A stretch of DNA of 19,326 bases from an uncultured Gammaproteobacteria bacterium (lineage in GTDB: Bacteria > Pseudomonadota > Gammaproteobacteria > Pseudomonadales > Pseudohongiellaceae), in NCBI GenBank assembly GCA_903889815.1, contig CAISYX010000185.1:1-19326 (forward strand). The letters run 5' to 3'. Under the pieces are notes generated by a model that worked only from the letters and a program-made list of their open reading frames with translations, ran no database searches and was not told the DNA's origin. The first letter of the stretch is position 1; each line of letters opens with the position of its first letter. The position numbers and the translations under genes are program-made. Below are positions 5,497 through 13,772 of this stretch, piece after piece.

Positions 5497-7181
5497 AGCA
5501 TTTCTTCGGCGTGCGCCAGAGCTTCTGGCGTGAATCCCTGTTCTCCCGATTCGCCCCCGAGCATCCGCGCAATTTCGAGCACCTGTTCCTCGCGCGTCAA
5601 TGTGCGGATGCGGGTGCCGACGCGCTCAGTATTCCCTGATGCGCCCGCCTTGCTGACAAAGAAGTGCTGGTGCCCCTGGCTGGCCACCTGGGCCTGGTGC
5701 GTTACGCACAGGACCTGGCCGCGCTCACCCAGTTGCCGCAGCAGCCGGCCGACAGCGCGCGCGACTCCTCCGCCAATGCCCACATCAACTTCATCGAACA
5801 CCAGCGTTGGTGTGGAAGAGGTTTGCGCGGTGATGACCTGGATGGCAAGGCTTATGCGGGACAGTTCGCCGCCAGACGCGATTTTGATCAGAGGACGAGG
5901 TTCCTGACCAGGATTGGTGCTGACCAGGAACTCGACGGTCTCCAGACCGTGCGCAGAAAGTACGTCCGAGGCAGTGGGCGTCAGCGCAATGTTGAGGCGG
6001 GCATTGCTCATGCCCAGTTCGGCAATCTGCGTGTTGATCTGGGCAGACAGCGATGTGGCAGCGCGTGTGCGCAGCGCGCTCAGCTGTCGGGCGTGGTGCA
6101 GGTAGTCCTTCCGCTGCTGCTGGTCCTGCGCGGTGCAAGTGGCCAGGGCCTCGTCATTGTGTTCATAGCCTGACAGTTGCTCGCGCAGACGTTTCTGCAA
6201 CTCCGGCAGATCTTCGGCGCGCACCTTGTGCTTGCGTGCCTGCTGTTGAATGTCTGCGAGGCGTTGGTTGATCTGCTCAAGACGCTGGGGATTGGCATCA
6301 AAATGATCGACGGCGCGGCGCAATTCGCCAACCGCTTCCTCGACTTGAATGGCAGCGGTATTGAGCAGCTCGCCCACTGGGGCCAGCGCGTCGGTGCGCG
6401 CCCCGAGTTCCTGCAGCAGACCCAGCGCATGATGCAGACCACTCAGCAGATTTTGCTCGTCACTCTCGCTGCATACTTCCAGCACCTGACGTGCGGTAAC
6501 CAGCATGCTGTCGGCGCTGCTGAGATTGCGGTACTCGGCCTGCAGTTGCGTGAGTTCTCCGTCCTGCAGTGCCAGCTCATCCAGCTCTTGCAGTTGAAAG
6601 CCGAGCAGTGCGACCTGGGCACTGGCTTCCAGACTGCGCTGGCGCAGAGTCTCCAGCTGGTCCCGATTGCGACGCCAGTCCCGGCTGAGGCTTCGCACGT
6701 TGTCCAGAAGCGCCGTCTCACCCAGAAACTCATCCAGCAGGCGCAGATGGGTAGCGCGATTGAGCAAAGACTGATGTTCGTGCTGACTGTGGATGTCGAT
6801 CAGCATCTCGCCGATTTCCTTGAGCACCTGCAGGGTCACGGGAAAACCATTGACCCAGGCACGGGACCGTCCGTCGTCGGCCACGACGCGGCGCAACAGA
6901 CAGAGGTCGGGTTCGTCTTCGTTCCAAAGTTCGTTTTCCTGTAGCCAGGTGCGGGCCATGGGCTGATCGGCGGTATCGAAGCTGGCGGAAATGTCGGCGC
7001 GGCTGGCGTTGCTGCTGATGACACCTTTATCCGCACGGTCACCCATGGCCAGGCCCAGGGCTCCCAGCATGATGGACTTGCCGGCTCCGGTCTCGCCGGT
7101 AATGACGGTCATGCCCTGCTGAAACTCGATGTCGAGTGCATCGACAATGGCGTAGTGACGAATGGAAAGCTGAATGAGCAT
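5487..7181 (-). CDS. recN: DNA repair ATPase RecN
   Basis: This 564-residue SMC-like repair protein acts in double-strand break repair by recombination. Walker A GETGAGKS is at 29-36. Long Glu/Gln/Leu/Arg-rich coiled-coil arms occupy the middle (about 165-370). The ABC signature ASGGELSR is at 435-442 and Walker B LVFDEVD at 460-466. I chose the ATG at 7181 (MLIQLSIRHYAIVD), the normal RecN opening. An ATG at 7211 would add ten residues without family support, and neither has a strong ribosome binding site. The open frame runs upstream through grpE, but that is a shadow. It ends in MLKA, near in form to the C-terminal degron reported for E. coli RecN (inference). No canonical LexA box was seen upstream. 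Confidence 0.95.
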   Translation of the reverse strand: MLIQLSIRHYAIVDALDIEFQQGMTVITGETGAGKSIMLGALGLAMGDRADKGVISSNASRADISASFDTADQPMARTWLQENELWNEDEPDLCLLRRVVADDGRSRAWVNGFPVTLQVLKEIGEMLIDIHSQHEHQSLLNRATHLRLLDEFLGETALLDNVRSLSRDWRRNRDQLETLRQRSLEASAQVALLGFQLQELDELALQDGELTQLQAEYRNLSSADSMLVTARQVLEVCSESDEQNLLSGLHHALGLLQELGARTDALAPVGELLNTAAIQVEEAVGELRRAVDHFDANPQRLEQINQRLADIQQQARKHKVRAEDLPELQKRLREQLSGYEHNDEALATCTAQDQQQRKDYLHHARQLSALRTRAATSLSAQINTQIAELGMSNARLNIALTPTASDVLSAHGLETVEFLVSTNPGQEPRPLIKIASGGELSRISLAIQVITAQTSSTPTLVFDEVDVGIGGGVARAVGRLLRQLGERGQVLCVTHQAQVASQGHQHFFVSKAGASGNTERVGTRIRTLTREEQVLEIARMLGGESGEQGFTPEALAHAEEMLKA

Positions 7182-7252
7182 GGAGGCGAAGCGGATTCCG
7201 GTTGAGTGCATGGTGGGGGACGTTGCCGGGTGCCGACCGTCCCATGCCGATG

Positions 7253-7282
7253 AATATAGCCTATGCAGACGAGCCTTGTCAG
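7253..7282 (-). promoter_or_regulatory. Probable sigma-70 promoter for recN
   Basis: On the minus strand, CTGACA (7282-7277) and TATATT (7258-7253) are each one base from consensus, with an 18-nt spacer. The start site would fall near 7246, about 65 nt upstream of the recN ATG. Confidence 0.55.
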
Positions 7283-7332
7283 TGTTCCAGGGCCGTCTCG
7301 GCAGGCACTTCAGACAAATTTGCCCCACATGG

Positions 7333-7360
7333 CTTGAATCACTCCGGCGCGCCCCCATAA
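7333..7360 (+). promoter_or_regulatory. Sigma-32 heat-shock promoter for grpE
   Basis: CTTGAA (7333-7338), a 14-nt spacer, then CCCCATAA (7353-7360). This matches the sigma-32 pattern CTTGAA / CCCCATnT. It lies 37 nt before the grpE ATG in the divergent recN-grpE region. Confidence 0.75.
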
Positions 7361-7397
7361 CGCCCTTCATGTTAAAAAACTGCTGGAAGGGCAACGA

Positions 7398-7994
7398 ATG
7401 AACGATCACACAGAATCGCAGCACCAGGAACCGCAAGGGGACAATGACGTGTTTGAAAACGAGGAGGGCAATGGCGCGCTGGACGAACAGTCTTCGCTGC
7501 GGGACGCGCTGCAGAAACTTGCCCAGGCCGAGACACTGATCATGCATCAGAAGGACGAAGTGCTGCGCGTGCAGGCCGAGATGCAGAATCTGCGTCGTCG
7601 AACGGAGCTGGATGTCGAGAAAGCACACAAGTTCGGACAGGAAAAACTCAGTGCCGAACTGCTGGCCGTCATGGATAACCTCGAGCGTGCACTGCAGGTG
7701 GCAGTCGACCGCGAGAACGAATCCGTGAAGTCCCTGTTGCAGGGAGTCGAGCTGACCCTTAAAAGCTTCAGCGACTGTTTCCGCAAGTTTGGCATTGCGC
7801 AGCTTGATCCCCTTGGCGAGCCTTTCGATCCTCAGGTCCACCAGGCCATGGTCATGCAGGAGAATCCCAATGTTGATCCGGACACGGTGACTGCCGTGAT
7901 GCAAAAGGGCTACACCCTGCATGGCCGGGTGCTGCGTCCCGCCATGGTGATGGTGTCGAAAGCCCCGTCCGCCGGAATCAACGAGAAAGTATGA
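7398..7994 (+). CDS. grpE: GrpE, nucleotide exchange factor of DnaK
   Basis: This 198-residue protein starts at ATG 7398 with GGAAGG 7 nt upstream. The N-terminus is polar and acidic. A long helical segment follows (VQAEMQNLRRRTELDVEKAHKFGQEKL), then the beta domain with the signature EPFDPQVHQAMVM and KGYTLHGRVLRPAMVMVSK near the end. GrpE drives ADP/peptide release from DnaK and is a thermosensor in the chaperone cycle. It has its own sigma-32-like promoter and is followed by dnaK after a 169-nt gap with a second promoter. Confidence 0.96.
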   Translation: MNDHTESQHQEPQGDNDVFENEEGNGALDEQSSLRDALQKLAQAETLIMHQKDEVLRVQAEMQNLRRRTELDVEKAHKFGQEKLSAELLAVMDNLERALQVAVDRENESVKSLLQGVELTLKSFSDCFRKFGIAQLDPLGEPFDPQVHQAMVMQENPNVDPDTVTAVMQKGYTLHGRVLRPAMVMVSKAPSAGINEKV

Positions 7995-8014
7995 GCTGGA
8001 ATCATCCGGGCAGA

Positions 8015-8042
8015 CTTGAAATCGCCGGGGCAGGGCCAATAT
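8015..8042 (+). promoter_or_regulatory. Probable sigma-32 promoter for dnaK
   Basis: CTTGAA (8015-8020), a 14-nt spacer, then GCCAATAT (8035-8042), which matches CCCCATAT at six of eight positions. The spacing equals that of the grpE promoter. Transcription would start about 115 nt before the dnaK ATG and give a long leader. Confidence 0.5.
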
Positions 8043-8126
8043 AGGTGGCCAGAAGCAAATCGAACCCCCGTGCCGAGACGGTACGGACACCAAGACAGAC
8101 ATTATCAACAGAACATGATCATCAGC

Positions 8127-8138
8127 GTCAGCGCTGAC
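8127..8138. repeat. Perfect 12-bp palindrome in the dnaK leader
   Basis: GTCAGCGCTGAC is self-complementary and sits 26-37 nt before the dnaK start. Read as RNA it can also fold as TCAGCG-TCAG-CGCTGA (8122-8137), a 6-bp stem with a tetraloop. It could affect translation initiation, but it does not cover the ribosome binding site GGAGAG at 8153-8158. The function is unknown. Confidence 0.4.
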
Positions 8139-8163
8139 TGAAATGCGAGGCGGAGAGAACAGC

Positions 8164-10086
8164 ATGGGAAGAATCATTGGAATAGATCTGGGAACCACCA
8201 ACTCCTGCGTAGCGATCCTGGACGGCGGCAAATCTCGCGTCATCGAGAACGCCGAAGGGGATCGCACGACCCCGTCGATCATCGCGTTCACGAAGGACGG
8301 CGAAACACTGGTGGGCCAGCCGGCCAAACGTCAGTCAGTAACCAATCCGACCAACACATTGTTCGCCATCAAGCGACTGATTGGTCGCCAGTTTGCCGAT
8401 GACGTGGTCCAGAAAGATATCAAGATGGTGCCTTACGAGATCATCAAGGCAGACAATGGCGACGCCTGGGTGCGCGTGAATGGCGAAAAGATGTCGCCCC
8501 CGCAGATCTCCGCGCAAGTACTGAAAAAAATGAAGAAGACTGCCGAGGATTTCCTGGGCGAGCCAGTGACCGAGGCCGTCGTGACAGTGCCTGCGTACTT
8601 CAACGACGCGCAGCGTCAGGCCACCAAGGACGCCGGCCGCATTGCCGGCCTTGAGGTCAAGCGCATCATCAACGAACCGACCGCGGCAGCGTTGGCGTAC
8701 GGCATGGACAAGAAGTCCGGGGATTCCACGATCGCCGTGTTCGACCTGGGCGGCGGCACCTTCGACATTTCCATCATCGAAATCGCTGAAACCGATGGTG
8801 AACACACCTTTGAAGTGCTCTCCACCAATGGCGACACGTTCCTTGGCGGCGAAGACTTCGACCTGCGTCTGATTGAATATCTGGCAACCGAATTCAAGAA
8901 GGAAACCGGCATGGATCTGCACAATGATCCGCTGGCGCTGCAGCGACTGAAAGAAGCGGCCGAGAAGGCCAAGATCGAGTTGTCGTCCGCGCAGCAGACC
9001 GAAATCAATCTGCCCTACATCACGGCCGATGCCAGTGGTCCGAAGCATCTGGTGCAGAAGCTCACGCGCGCCAAGTTCGAGTCGCTGGTGGAAGAGCTGG
9101 TCGACCGCACCATGGGTCCGGTGAAAACCGCGCTGCAGGATGCCGGCCTGGACATCTCCAAGATCAATGACGTCATTCTGGTGGGCGGTCAGACCCGCAT
9201 GCCGATGGTGCAGAAGAAGGTGGCTGACTTCTTCGGCAAGGAAGCGCGTCGCGACGTGAACCCTGACGAGGCTGTCGCGCTGGGTGCCGCCATCCAGGGC
9301 GCCGTGCTCTCGGGTGAAGTGAACGATGTGCTGCTGCTTGACGTGACACCGCTGTCTCTGGGCATCGAGACACTGGGTGGCGTGGCCAGCATCCTGATCG
9401 AAAAGAACACCACGATTCCGACCAAGAAGACGCAGGTGTTCTCGACTGCCGACGACAACCAGACGGCAGTGACCATTCACGTGGTGCAGGGTGAGCGCAA
9501 GCAGGCGTCCCAGAACAAGTCACTGGGCCGATTCGATCTGTCCGATATTCCTAAGTCTCCACGCGGCATGCCGCAGATTGAAGTGGCATTCGACCTGGAT
9601 GCCAACGGCATTCTGAACGTGTCAGCAAAGGACAAGGCTACCGGCAAGGAGCAGTCGATCGTGATCAAGGCCTCCAGCGGCCTGTCCGATGAAGAGATCG
9701 AAAGAATGATCAAGGACGCCGAAGCCAATGCCGCAGACGACAAGAAGTTCGAGCAGCTGATCACCGCACGCAACACCGCCGATGGGCTGGTGCACGCGAC
9801 ACGCAAGACGCTGGAGGAAGCTGGCAGCAAGGTGGATGCCGCAGAGAAGGAGAAGATTGAAGCAGCTATTCTGGCGACGGAAGCAGCCATCAAGTCTGGT
9901 GATATCGCCGAAATCGAAGCAAAGACCAAAGAGCTGACCGACGTATCCTCCAGCCTGGCGCAAAAGATGTATGCCGAGAAGCAGGCGGGCGCCCAGGGCG
10001 GTGCCGCTGGCGGCGCGCAAGGCAATGCCGGGCAGAACGACGACGCGGTGGATGCGGAGTTCGAAGAAGTCAAAGACGACAAGTAA
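8164..10086 (+). CDS. dnaK: Chaperone DnaK (Hsp70)
   Basis: This 640-residue Hsp70 starts at ATG 8164 (MGRIIGIDLGTTNS) after GGAGAG; a GTG at 8143 is in frame but is not the family start. The ATPase domain contains IDLGTTNS, VPAYFNDAQRQATKDAGRIAGL, NEPTAAALAYG, FDLGGGTFDISI and ILVGGQTRMPMVQ. The interdomain linker DVLLLDVTPLSLGIE is followed by the substrate-binding beta domain and the helical lid. The Gly/Ala-rich tail ends VDAEFEEVKDDK, the expected EEVKD-type C-terminus. It folds nascent and stress-denatured proteins with DnaJ and GrpE. The long open frames on its antisense strand are codon-composition shadows. Confidence 0.98.
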   Translation: MGRIIGIDLGTTNSCVAILDGGKSRVIENAEGDRTTPSIIAFTKDGETLVGQPAKRQSVTNPTNTLFAIKRLIGRQFADDVVQKDIKMVPYEIIKADNGDAWVRVNGEKMSPPQISAQVLKKMKKTAEDFLGEPVTEAVVTVPAYFNDAQRQATKDAGRIAGLEVKRIINEPTAAALAYGMDKKSGDSTIAVFDLGGGTFDISIIEIAETDGEHTFEVLSTNGDTFLGGEDFDLRLIEYLATEFKKETGMDLHNDPLALQRLKEAAEKAKIELSSAQQTEINLPYITADASGPKHLVQKLTRAKFESLVEELVDRTMGPVKTALQDAGLDISKINDVILVGGQTRMPMVQKKVADFFGKEARRDVNPDEAVALGAAIQGAVLSGEVNDVLLLDVTPLSLGIETLGGVASILIEKNTTIPTKKTQVFSTADDNQTAVTIHVVQGERKQASQNKSLGRFDLSDIPKSPRGMPQIEVAFDLDANGILNVSAKDKATGKEQSIVIKASSGLSDEEIERMIKDAEANAADDKKFEQLITARNTADGLVHATRKTLEEAGSKVDAAEKEKIEAAILATEAAIKSGDIAEIEAKTKELTDVSSSLAQKMYAEKQAGAQGGAAGGAQGNAGQNDDAVDAEFEEVKDDK

Positions 10087-10136
10087 GCCTGCAATCCTGC
10101 GTTCCGACCTGGCGCGCAAGAGGTGCACGAAAGCAC

Positions 10137-10169
10137 AAAAACCGGACGGGGCAGCCTGTCTGGTTTTTT
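10137..10169 (+). terminator. Intrinsic terminator between dnaK and dnaJ
   Basis: A 14-bp stem (AAAAACCGGACGGG paired with CCTGTCTGGTTTTT, two G-U pairs) encloses a GCAG loop and is followed by a run of six T. The 5' A-tract makes it potentially bidirectional. It lies 51 nt after the dnaK stop and 60 nt before dnaJ, so dnaJ expression would depend on read-through or its own promoter. I did not find a clear sigma-32 promoter in the remaining gap. Confidence 0.75.
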
Positions 10170-10229
10170 GCGTTGCAGGGTGCGCAAACCAGCACTGAAC
10201 ATTGATGCAAGACGAGACCGACGATCACT

Positions 10230-11354
10230 ATGTCCAAACGAGATTATTACGAAATACTGGGCGTTGCACGGGACGCTTCTGAGGCAGACATCAAGAAGGC
10301 CTATCGTCGTGAAGCGATGAAGCACCACCCTGACCGCAATCCGGATGACAAGTCTGCCGAGGACAAATTCAAGGAAGCCAACGAAGCCTTCGAAGTGCTC
10401 TCTGACGCACAGAAGCGGGCGCGCTACGACCAGTATGGCCACGCCGGGGTCAATCAGCAGGGCGGTGGCGGCGCAGGCAATGCAGACTTCGGCGATGTTT
10501 TTGGCGACATCTTTGGCGACATTTTCGGTGGCCAGCGCGGTGGCGGCGGGCGCAGCAACGTGCGCAAAGGTGCCGATCTGCGTTACACCCTCGAGCTTGA
10601 CCTCGAAGAGGCCGTGCGTGGCACCACCACCAAGATCCGCATACCGGCAGCAGTGACCTGCAAGACCTGTGACGGCTCGGGTGCCCGCAAGGGCAGCAGC
10701 CCGGTAGACTGCAGTACCTGCAATGGTATTGGCCAGGTCCGCATGCAGCAGGGGTTCTTCTCCGTGCAGCAGACCTGTCCGCGCTGTCAGGGCTCGGGCA
10801 AACAGATCAAGGATCCCTGCAATACCTGTCACGGTCGTGGCAGTGTCGAGGAGCAGAAAACTCTGTCTGTGAAAGTGCCTCCAGGCGTGGATACGGGCGA
10901 TCGCATCCGCCTGACCGGCGAAGGTCAGGCGGGCAGCCACGGCGGACCGCCCGGTGACTTGTACGTGCAGGTGTCGGTGCGTGAGCACAAATTGTTTGAG
11001 CGTGATGGCATCGATCTGCACTGCGAAATTCCCATCAGCTTCGTTGACGCAGCACTTGGCGGCGAGCTGGAAGTGCCGACGCTGGATGGCCGCGTGAAGC
11101 TCAAGATTCCGCCGGAAACGCAAACCGGCAAATTGTTCCGCCTGCGCAACAAAGGTGTGACGCCAGTGCGGGGAGGTGTCACGGGTGATCTGCTGTGCCG
11201 CGTGGTTGTCGAGACTCCAGTGAATCTGACCAAGAGACAGAAGGAGCTGCTTGCGGAATTTCACGACATCGCCGAAAGCGAAGGGGCGCAGTCGCCCAAG
11301 AAGACCTCGTGGTTCGATGGTGTGAAGAAGTTCGTGGACGAGCTGCGCGCCTGA
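10230..11354 (+). CDS. dnaJ: Co-chaperone DnaJ (Hsp40)
   Basis: This 374-residue class A J-protein stimulates DnaK ATPase and binds unfolded clients. The J domain (1-70) has HPD at 33-35. A Gly/Phe-rich linker (about 76-110, GGGGAGNADFGDVFGDIFG) follows. The zinc-binding domain has four CxxCxGxG motifs (CKTCDGSG, CSTCNGIG, CPRCQGSG, CNTCHGRG). The C-terminal beta-sandwich domains include DLYVQVSVREHKLFERDG and GVTPVRGGVTGDLLCRVVVETP. The ATG at 10230 is the only sensible start, although its ribosome binding site is weak. A terminator-like hairpin separates it from dnaK. Pseudomonas has dapB and carA next; here a REP-like element and the end of the minus-strand operon follow. Confidence 0.97.
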   Translation: MSKRDYYEILGVARDASEADIKKAYRREAMKHHPDRNPDDKSAEDKFKEANEAFEVLSDAQKRARYDQYGHAGVNQQGGGGAGNADFGDVFGDIFGDIFGGQRGGGGRSNVRKGADLRYTLELDLEEAVRGTTTKIRIPAAVTCKTCDGSGARKGSSPVDCSTCNGIGQVRMQQGFFSVQQTCPRCQGSGKQIKDPCNTCHGRGSVEEQKTLSVKVPPGVDTGDRIRLTGEGQAGSHGGPPGDLYVQVSVREHKLFERDGIDLHCEIPISFVDAALGGELEVPTLDGRVKLKIPPETQTGKLFRLRNKGVTPVRGGVTGDLLCRVVVETPVNLTKRQKELLAEFHDIAESEGAQSPKKTSWFDGVKKFVDELRA

Positions 11355-11357
11355 TTG

Positions 11358-11407
11358 TTGGAGCGGGCCGTCTCTGAATGATGGGAGCGGGCCCTGCCCG
11401 CGAACCC
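11358..11407. repeat. REP-like repeat, one full and one partial copy, after dnaJ
   Basis: GGAGCGGGCC occurs at 11360-11369 and again at 11384-11393. The second copy continues into the palindrome GCGGGC-CCT-GCCCGC (11387-11401) followed by GAA. This closely resembles the extragenic REP hairpin of Pseudomonas (GGAGCGGGC...GCCCGCGAA). The first copy lacks its right arm. The element lies between the convergent dnaJ and adenosine kinase genes, where REPs usually sit and where it may also act as a 3'-end barrier. Confidence 0.6.
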
Positions 11408-11414
11408 TTCTGTT

Positions 11415-12422
11415 TCAGCCCTTGGTCAACCCCAGTCTTTCCAGAATCTCCCTGTGCTGCTGAGGTGCAAGTCGCGGTCCGAACTGCGATACCACCAGTG
11501 ACGATGCCAGGCTCGCCAGCGTCCCCGCTGTTTCAAAATCACAGCCCTGCGTGATGCCGTACAGGAAAGCCCCGGAGAACATGTCTCCTGCGCCGTTGCT
11601 GTCAACGGCTCGGACAGCGTGCGGCGCGACGTCGATATAGCGCGCGCCATCAAACAAGCGTGCGCCTTGCGCGCCGCGGGTTACGGCAAACTGCCGCGCC
11701 ACTTTTTCGAGAGCGGCACAGGCAGTCTCTATGGTCGATTCCCCGGACCACAGCATCGCTTCTTTTTCATTGCAGAACAGCAGGTCGACACCGTCGCCGA
11801 TGAACTCATTGATGCCATCGCGGAAGTACTCGACCATGGCGGGATCCGAGAAGGTCAATGCGAACTTGACACCGCTCTCACGCGCATGGCGCTTCAGATC
11901 CAGCACAGCGCTGCGGGCAGTAGGCGAGGTGACCAGATAGCCTTCGACATAGGCAAACTCCGAATGACTTATTGCCTCGTAGTTCAATTCGTCGGTAGAT
12001 ACGCGTTGCGAAATTCCCAGTGAAGTCAGCATGGTGCGCTCGGCATCCGGTGTCACCATCACCAGGCAACGGCCAGTGGTGCCATCTTCGCGTTCTGCGC
12101 TCAGATTGGTCTTGATGTTGAGGTCGCCAAGCTCGCTCATGTAGAAGTGGCCAGCTTCGTCGTTGGCCACTTTACAGGAGAAGAATGCCTTGCCCCCGAA
12201 CTGGCTAAGAGCGTAGAGCGAGTTGGCCGCCGATCCGCCACCGGCGCGTTTCTTCAAGGGGAATCGTTGCATCAGCAGATCGAGCAGCGCCTGCTGTTTG
12301 TCTTCGTCGATCAAGGTCATGAAGCCCTTTTCAATGCCGCCATCCACAAAGAACTGGTCGTCGACTTCGAATTCCTTGTCTACCAGGGCATTCCCGATTC
12401 CATAGACGTCGTAGTGTTTCAT
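11415..12422 (-). CDS. PfkB-family carbohydrate/nucleoside kinase, probable adenosine kinase
   Basis: This 335-residue ribokinase-fold kinase starts at ATG 12422. It has the N-terminal sugar-binding region GGGSAANSLYALSQFGG (61-77) and an ATP/anion-hole motif DSNGAGDMFSGAFLYG (274-289) with D280 as the catalytic base. Gammaproteobacterial proteins of this length opening with the form MKxYDVYGIGNALVD are usually annotated adenosine kinase (adenosine + ATP to AMP). The substrate cannot be proved from the sequence and other nucleosides or sugars remain possible. It is the last gene of the minus-strand operon; its start codon overlaps the hemL stop (ATGA), so translation is coupled. Confidence 0.85.
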   Translation of the reverse strand: MKHYDVYGIGNALVDKEFEVDDQFFVDGGIEKGFMTLIDEDKQQALLDLLMQRFPLKKRAGGGSAANSLYALSQFGGKAFFSCKVANDEAGHFYMSELGDLNIKTNLSAEREDGTTGRCLVMVTPDAERTMLTSLGISQRVSTDELNYEAISHSEFAYVEGYLVTSPTARSAVLDLKRHARESGVKFALTFSDPAMVEYFRDGINEFIGDGVDLLFCNEKEAMLWSGESTIETACAALEKVARQFAVTRGAQGARLFDGARYIDVAPHAVRAVDSNGAGDMFSGAFLYGITQGCDFETAGTLASLASSLVVSQFGPRLAPQQHREILERLGLTKG

Positions 12423-13741
12423 GAGCGCTCCAGTGTGTTGAAAGCCTGTTCGGCGGCATCCAGTGTCAAGCCTATTTCCCGGTCGCCATGGGCGGCGCCC
12501 ACGAAGCCTGCCTCGAAGGCTGAAGGTGCCAGGTATACGCCGCGGTTGAGCATCAGGTGGAAGTACTTCTTGAACTGCTCCACGTTGCAGGCCATGACCT
12601 GTTCGAAGGTATTCACTTTTTCTTCCTTGCTGAAGAAGCAGCCGAACATGCCACCCACACTGTGGGTTGTGAAAGGGATCCCCGCCGCACGGGCGCGTTC
12701 CTCGAGACCATTCATGAGTGTGCCGGTACGAGCATTGAGAGATTCGTAGAAGCCCGGGGCCTGAATCGCGGTCAGCATGGCCATGCCGGCGGCGACGGCC
12801 AGCGGACTGCCAGCCAGCGTGCCGGCCTGATACACGGCGCCCATCGGGGCCACCATTTCCATGATTTCGCGACGACCGCCAAAGGCACCCACGGGCAGTC
12901 CGCCGCCGATAACCTTGCCAAGTGTCGTCATGTCAGGAGTCACCTTGTAGTGTGACTGCGCGCCGCCGAGGGCGACGCGGAAGCCGGTCATCACTTCATC
13001 GAAAATCAATACGGCACCGTATTGCGTGCACACGTCCCGCATGGTCTCCAGGTAGCCAGGCAGGGGCGGTACGAGATTCATATTGCCTGCGATCGGCTCA
13101 ACGATCACGCAGGCGATCTCGTTGCCGTGCTTCTCGAAGAATGCCACAAGGGCATCCGCGTCGTTGGAGGGCAGCACATAAGTCAGGTCGGTATAGGCTT
13201 TGGGGACGCCCAGGGAGTCGGGCTCGCCCAGGGTCAATGCACCGGAGCCGGCCTTCACCAGCAAGCCGTCCACATGGCCGTGATAGCAGCCCTCAAACTT
13301 GACGATCTTGTCGCGGCGCGTGAATCCACGTGCCACGCGAATTGCGCTCATGGTGGCTTCTGTACCAGAGGTGACCAGTCGCACTCTTTCGATGGAGGGC
13401 ACCAGTTTGCAGATGGTCTTCGCGATGGTGACCTCTGCTTCGGTGGAGGCGCCGTATCCAAGTCCCTGCATCAGCTGAGTCTGCAGTGCTTCGATGACCG
13501 CAGGGTGCCGGTGTCCCAGAATCAGCGGACCCCATGCACCCACGTAGTCGATGTAGCGATTGTTGTCTTCATCTGTCAGCCAGGCACCTTCCCCGCCTTG
13601 AAAGAACAAGGGATTGCCACCGACACCGCGAAATGCGCGTACCGGAGAATTGACACCGCCAGGGATGTAGCGCTTGGCTTCTTCGAAGAGGGCGGCAGAG
13701 CGACTGTGACTTTTTTCGGGCGTGGATTCGAAGGCAGACAT
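12419..13741 (-). CDS. hemL: Glutamate-1-semialdehyde 2,1-aminomutase
   Basis: This 440-residue PLP enzyme converts glutamate-1-semialdehyde to 5-aminolevulinate, the C5-route entry to haem. I chose the ATG at 13741 (MSAFESTPEKS), preceded by GAGG 8 nt upstream; the longer open frame adds an unsupported leader. Hallmarks are YIPGGVNSPVRAF, TSGTEATMSAIRVAR (124-138), FEGCYHGHVDGLLVKAGSG, FDEVMTGFR (247-255) and the PLP lysine K276 in TLGKVIGGGLPVGAFGG. Length and motifs are normal. It follows thiE by 31 nt and overlaps the downstream kinase by 4 nt. Confidence 0.97.
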   Translation of the reverse strand: MSAFESTPEKSHSRSAALFEEAKRYIPGGVNSPVRAFRGVGGNPLFFQGGEGAWLTDEDNNRYIDYVGAWGPLILGHRHPAVIEALQTQLMQGLGYGASTEAEVTIAKTICKLVPSIERVRLVTSGTEATMSAIRVARGFTRRDKIVKFEGCYHGHVDGLLVKAGSGALTLGEPDSLGVPKAYTDLTYVLPSNDADALVAFFEKHGNEIACVIVEPIAGNMNLVPPLPGYLETMRDVCTQYGAVLIFDEVMTGFRVALGGAQSHYKVTPDMTTLGKVIGGGLPVGAFGGRREIMEMVAPMGAVYQAGTLAGSPLAVAAGMAMLTAIQAPGFYESLNARTGTLMNGLEERARAAGIPFTTHSVGGMFGCFFSKEEKVNTFEQVMACNVEQFKKYFHLMLNRGVYLAPSAFEAGFVGAAHGDREIGLTLDAAEQAFNTLERS

Positions 13742-13772
13742 GAGATCCTCGACGGCACCAGCAGTGGGCCGA

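Noticed and set aside
7182..8327. Extension of the recN frame upstream to give 946 residues
   Set aside because: The extra part is antisense to grpE and dnaK, and the normal RecN N-terminus begins at 7181.
8335..11264. Long open frames antisense to dnaK and dnaJ (381 and 595 codons)
   Set aside because: Antisense frames on dnaK are a known codon-use artefact, and no domain was visible in these translations.
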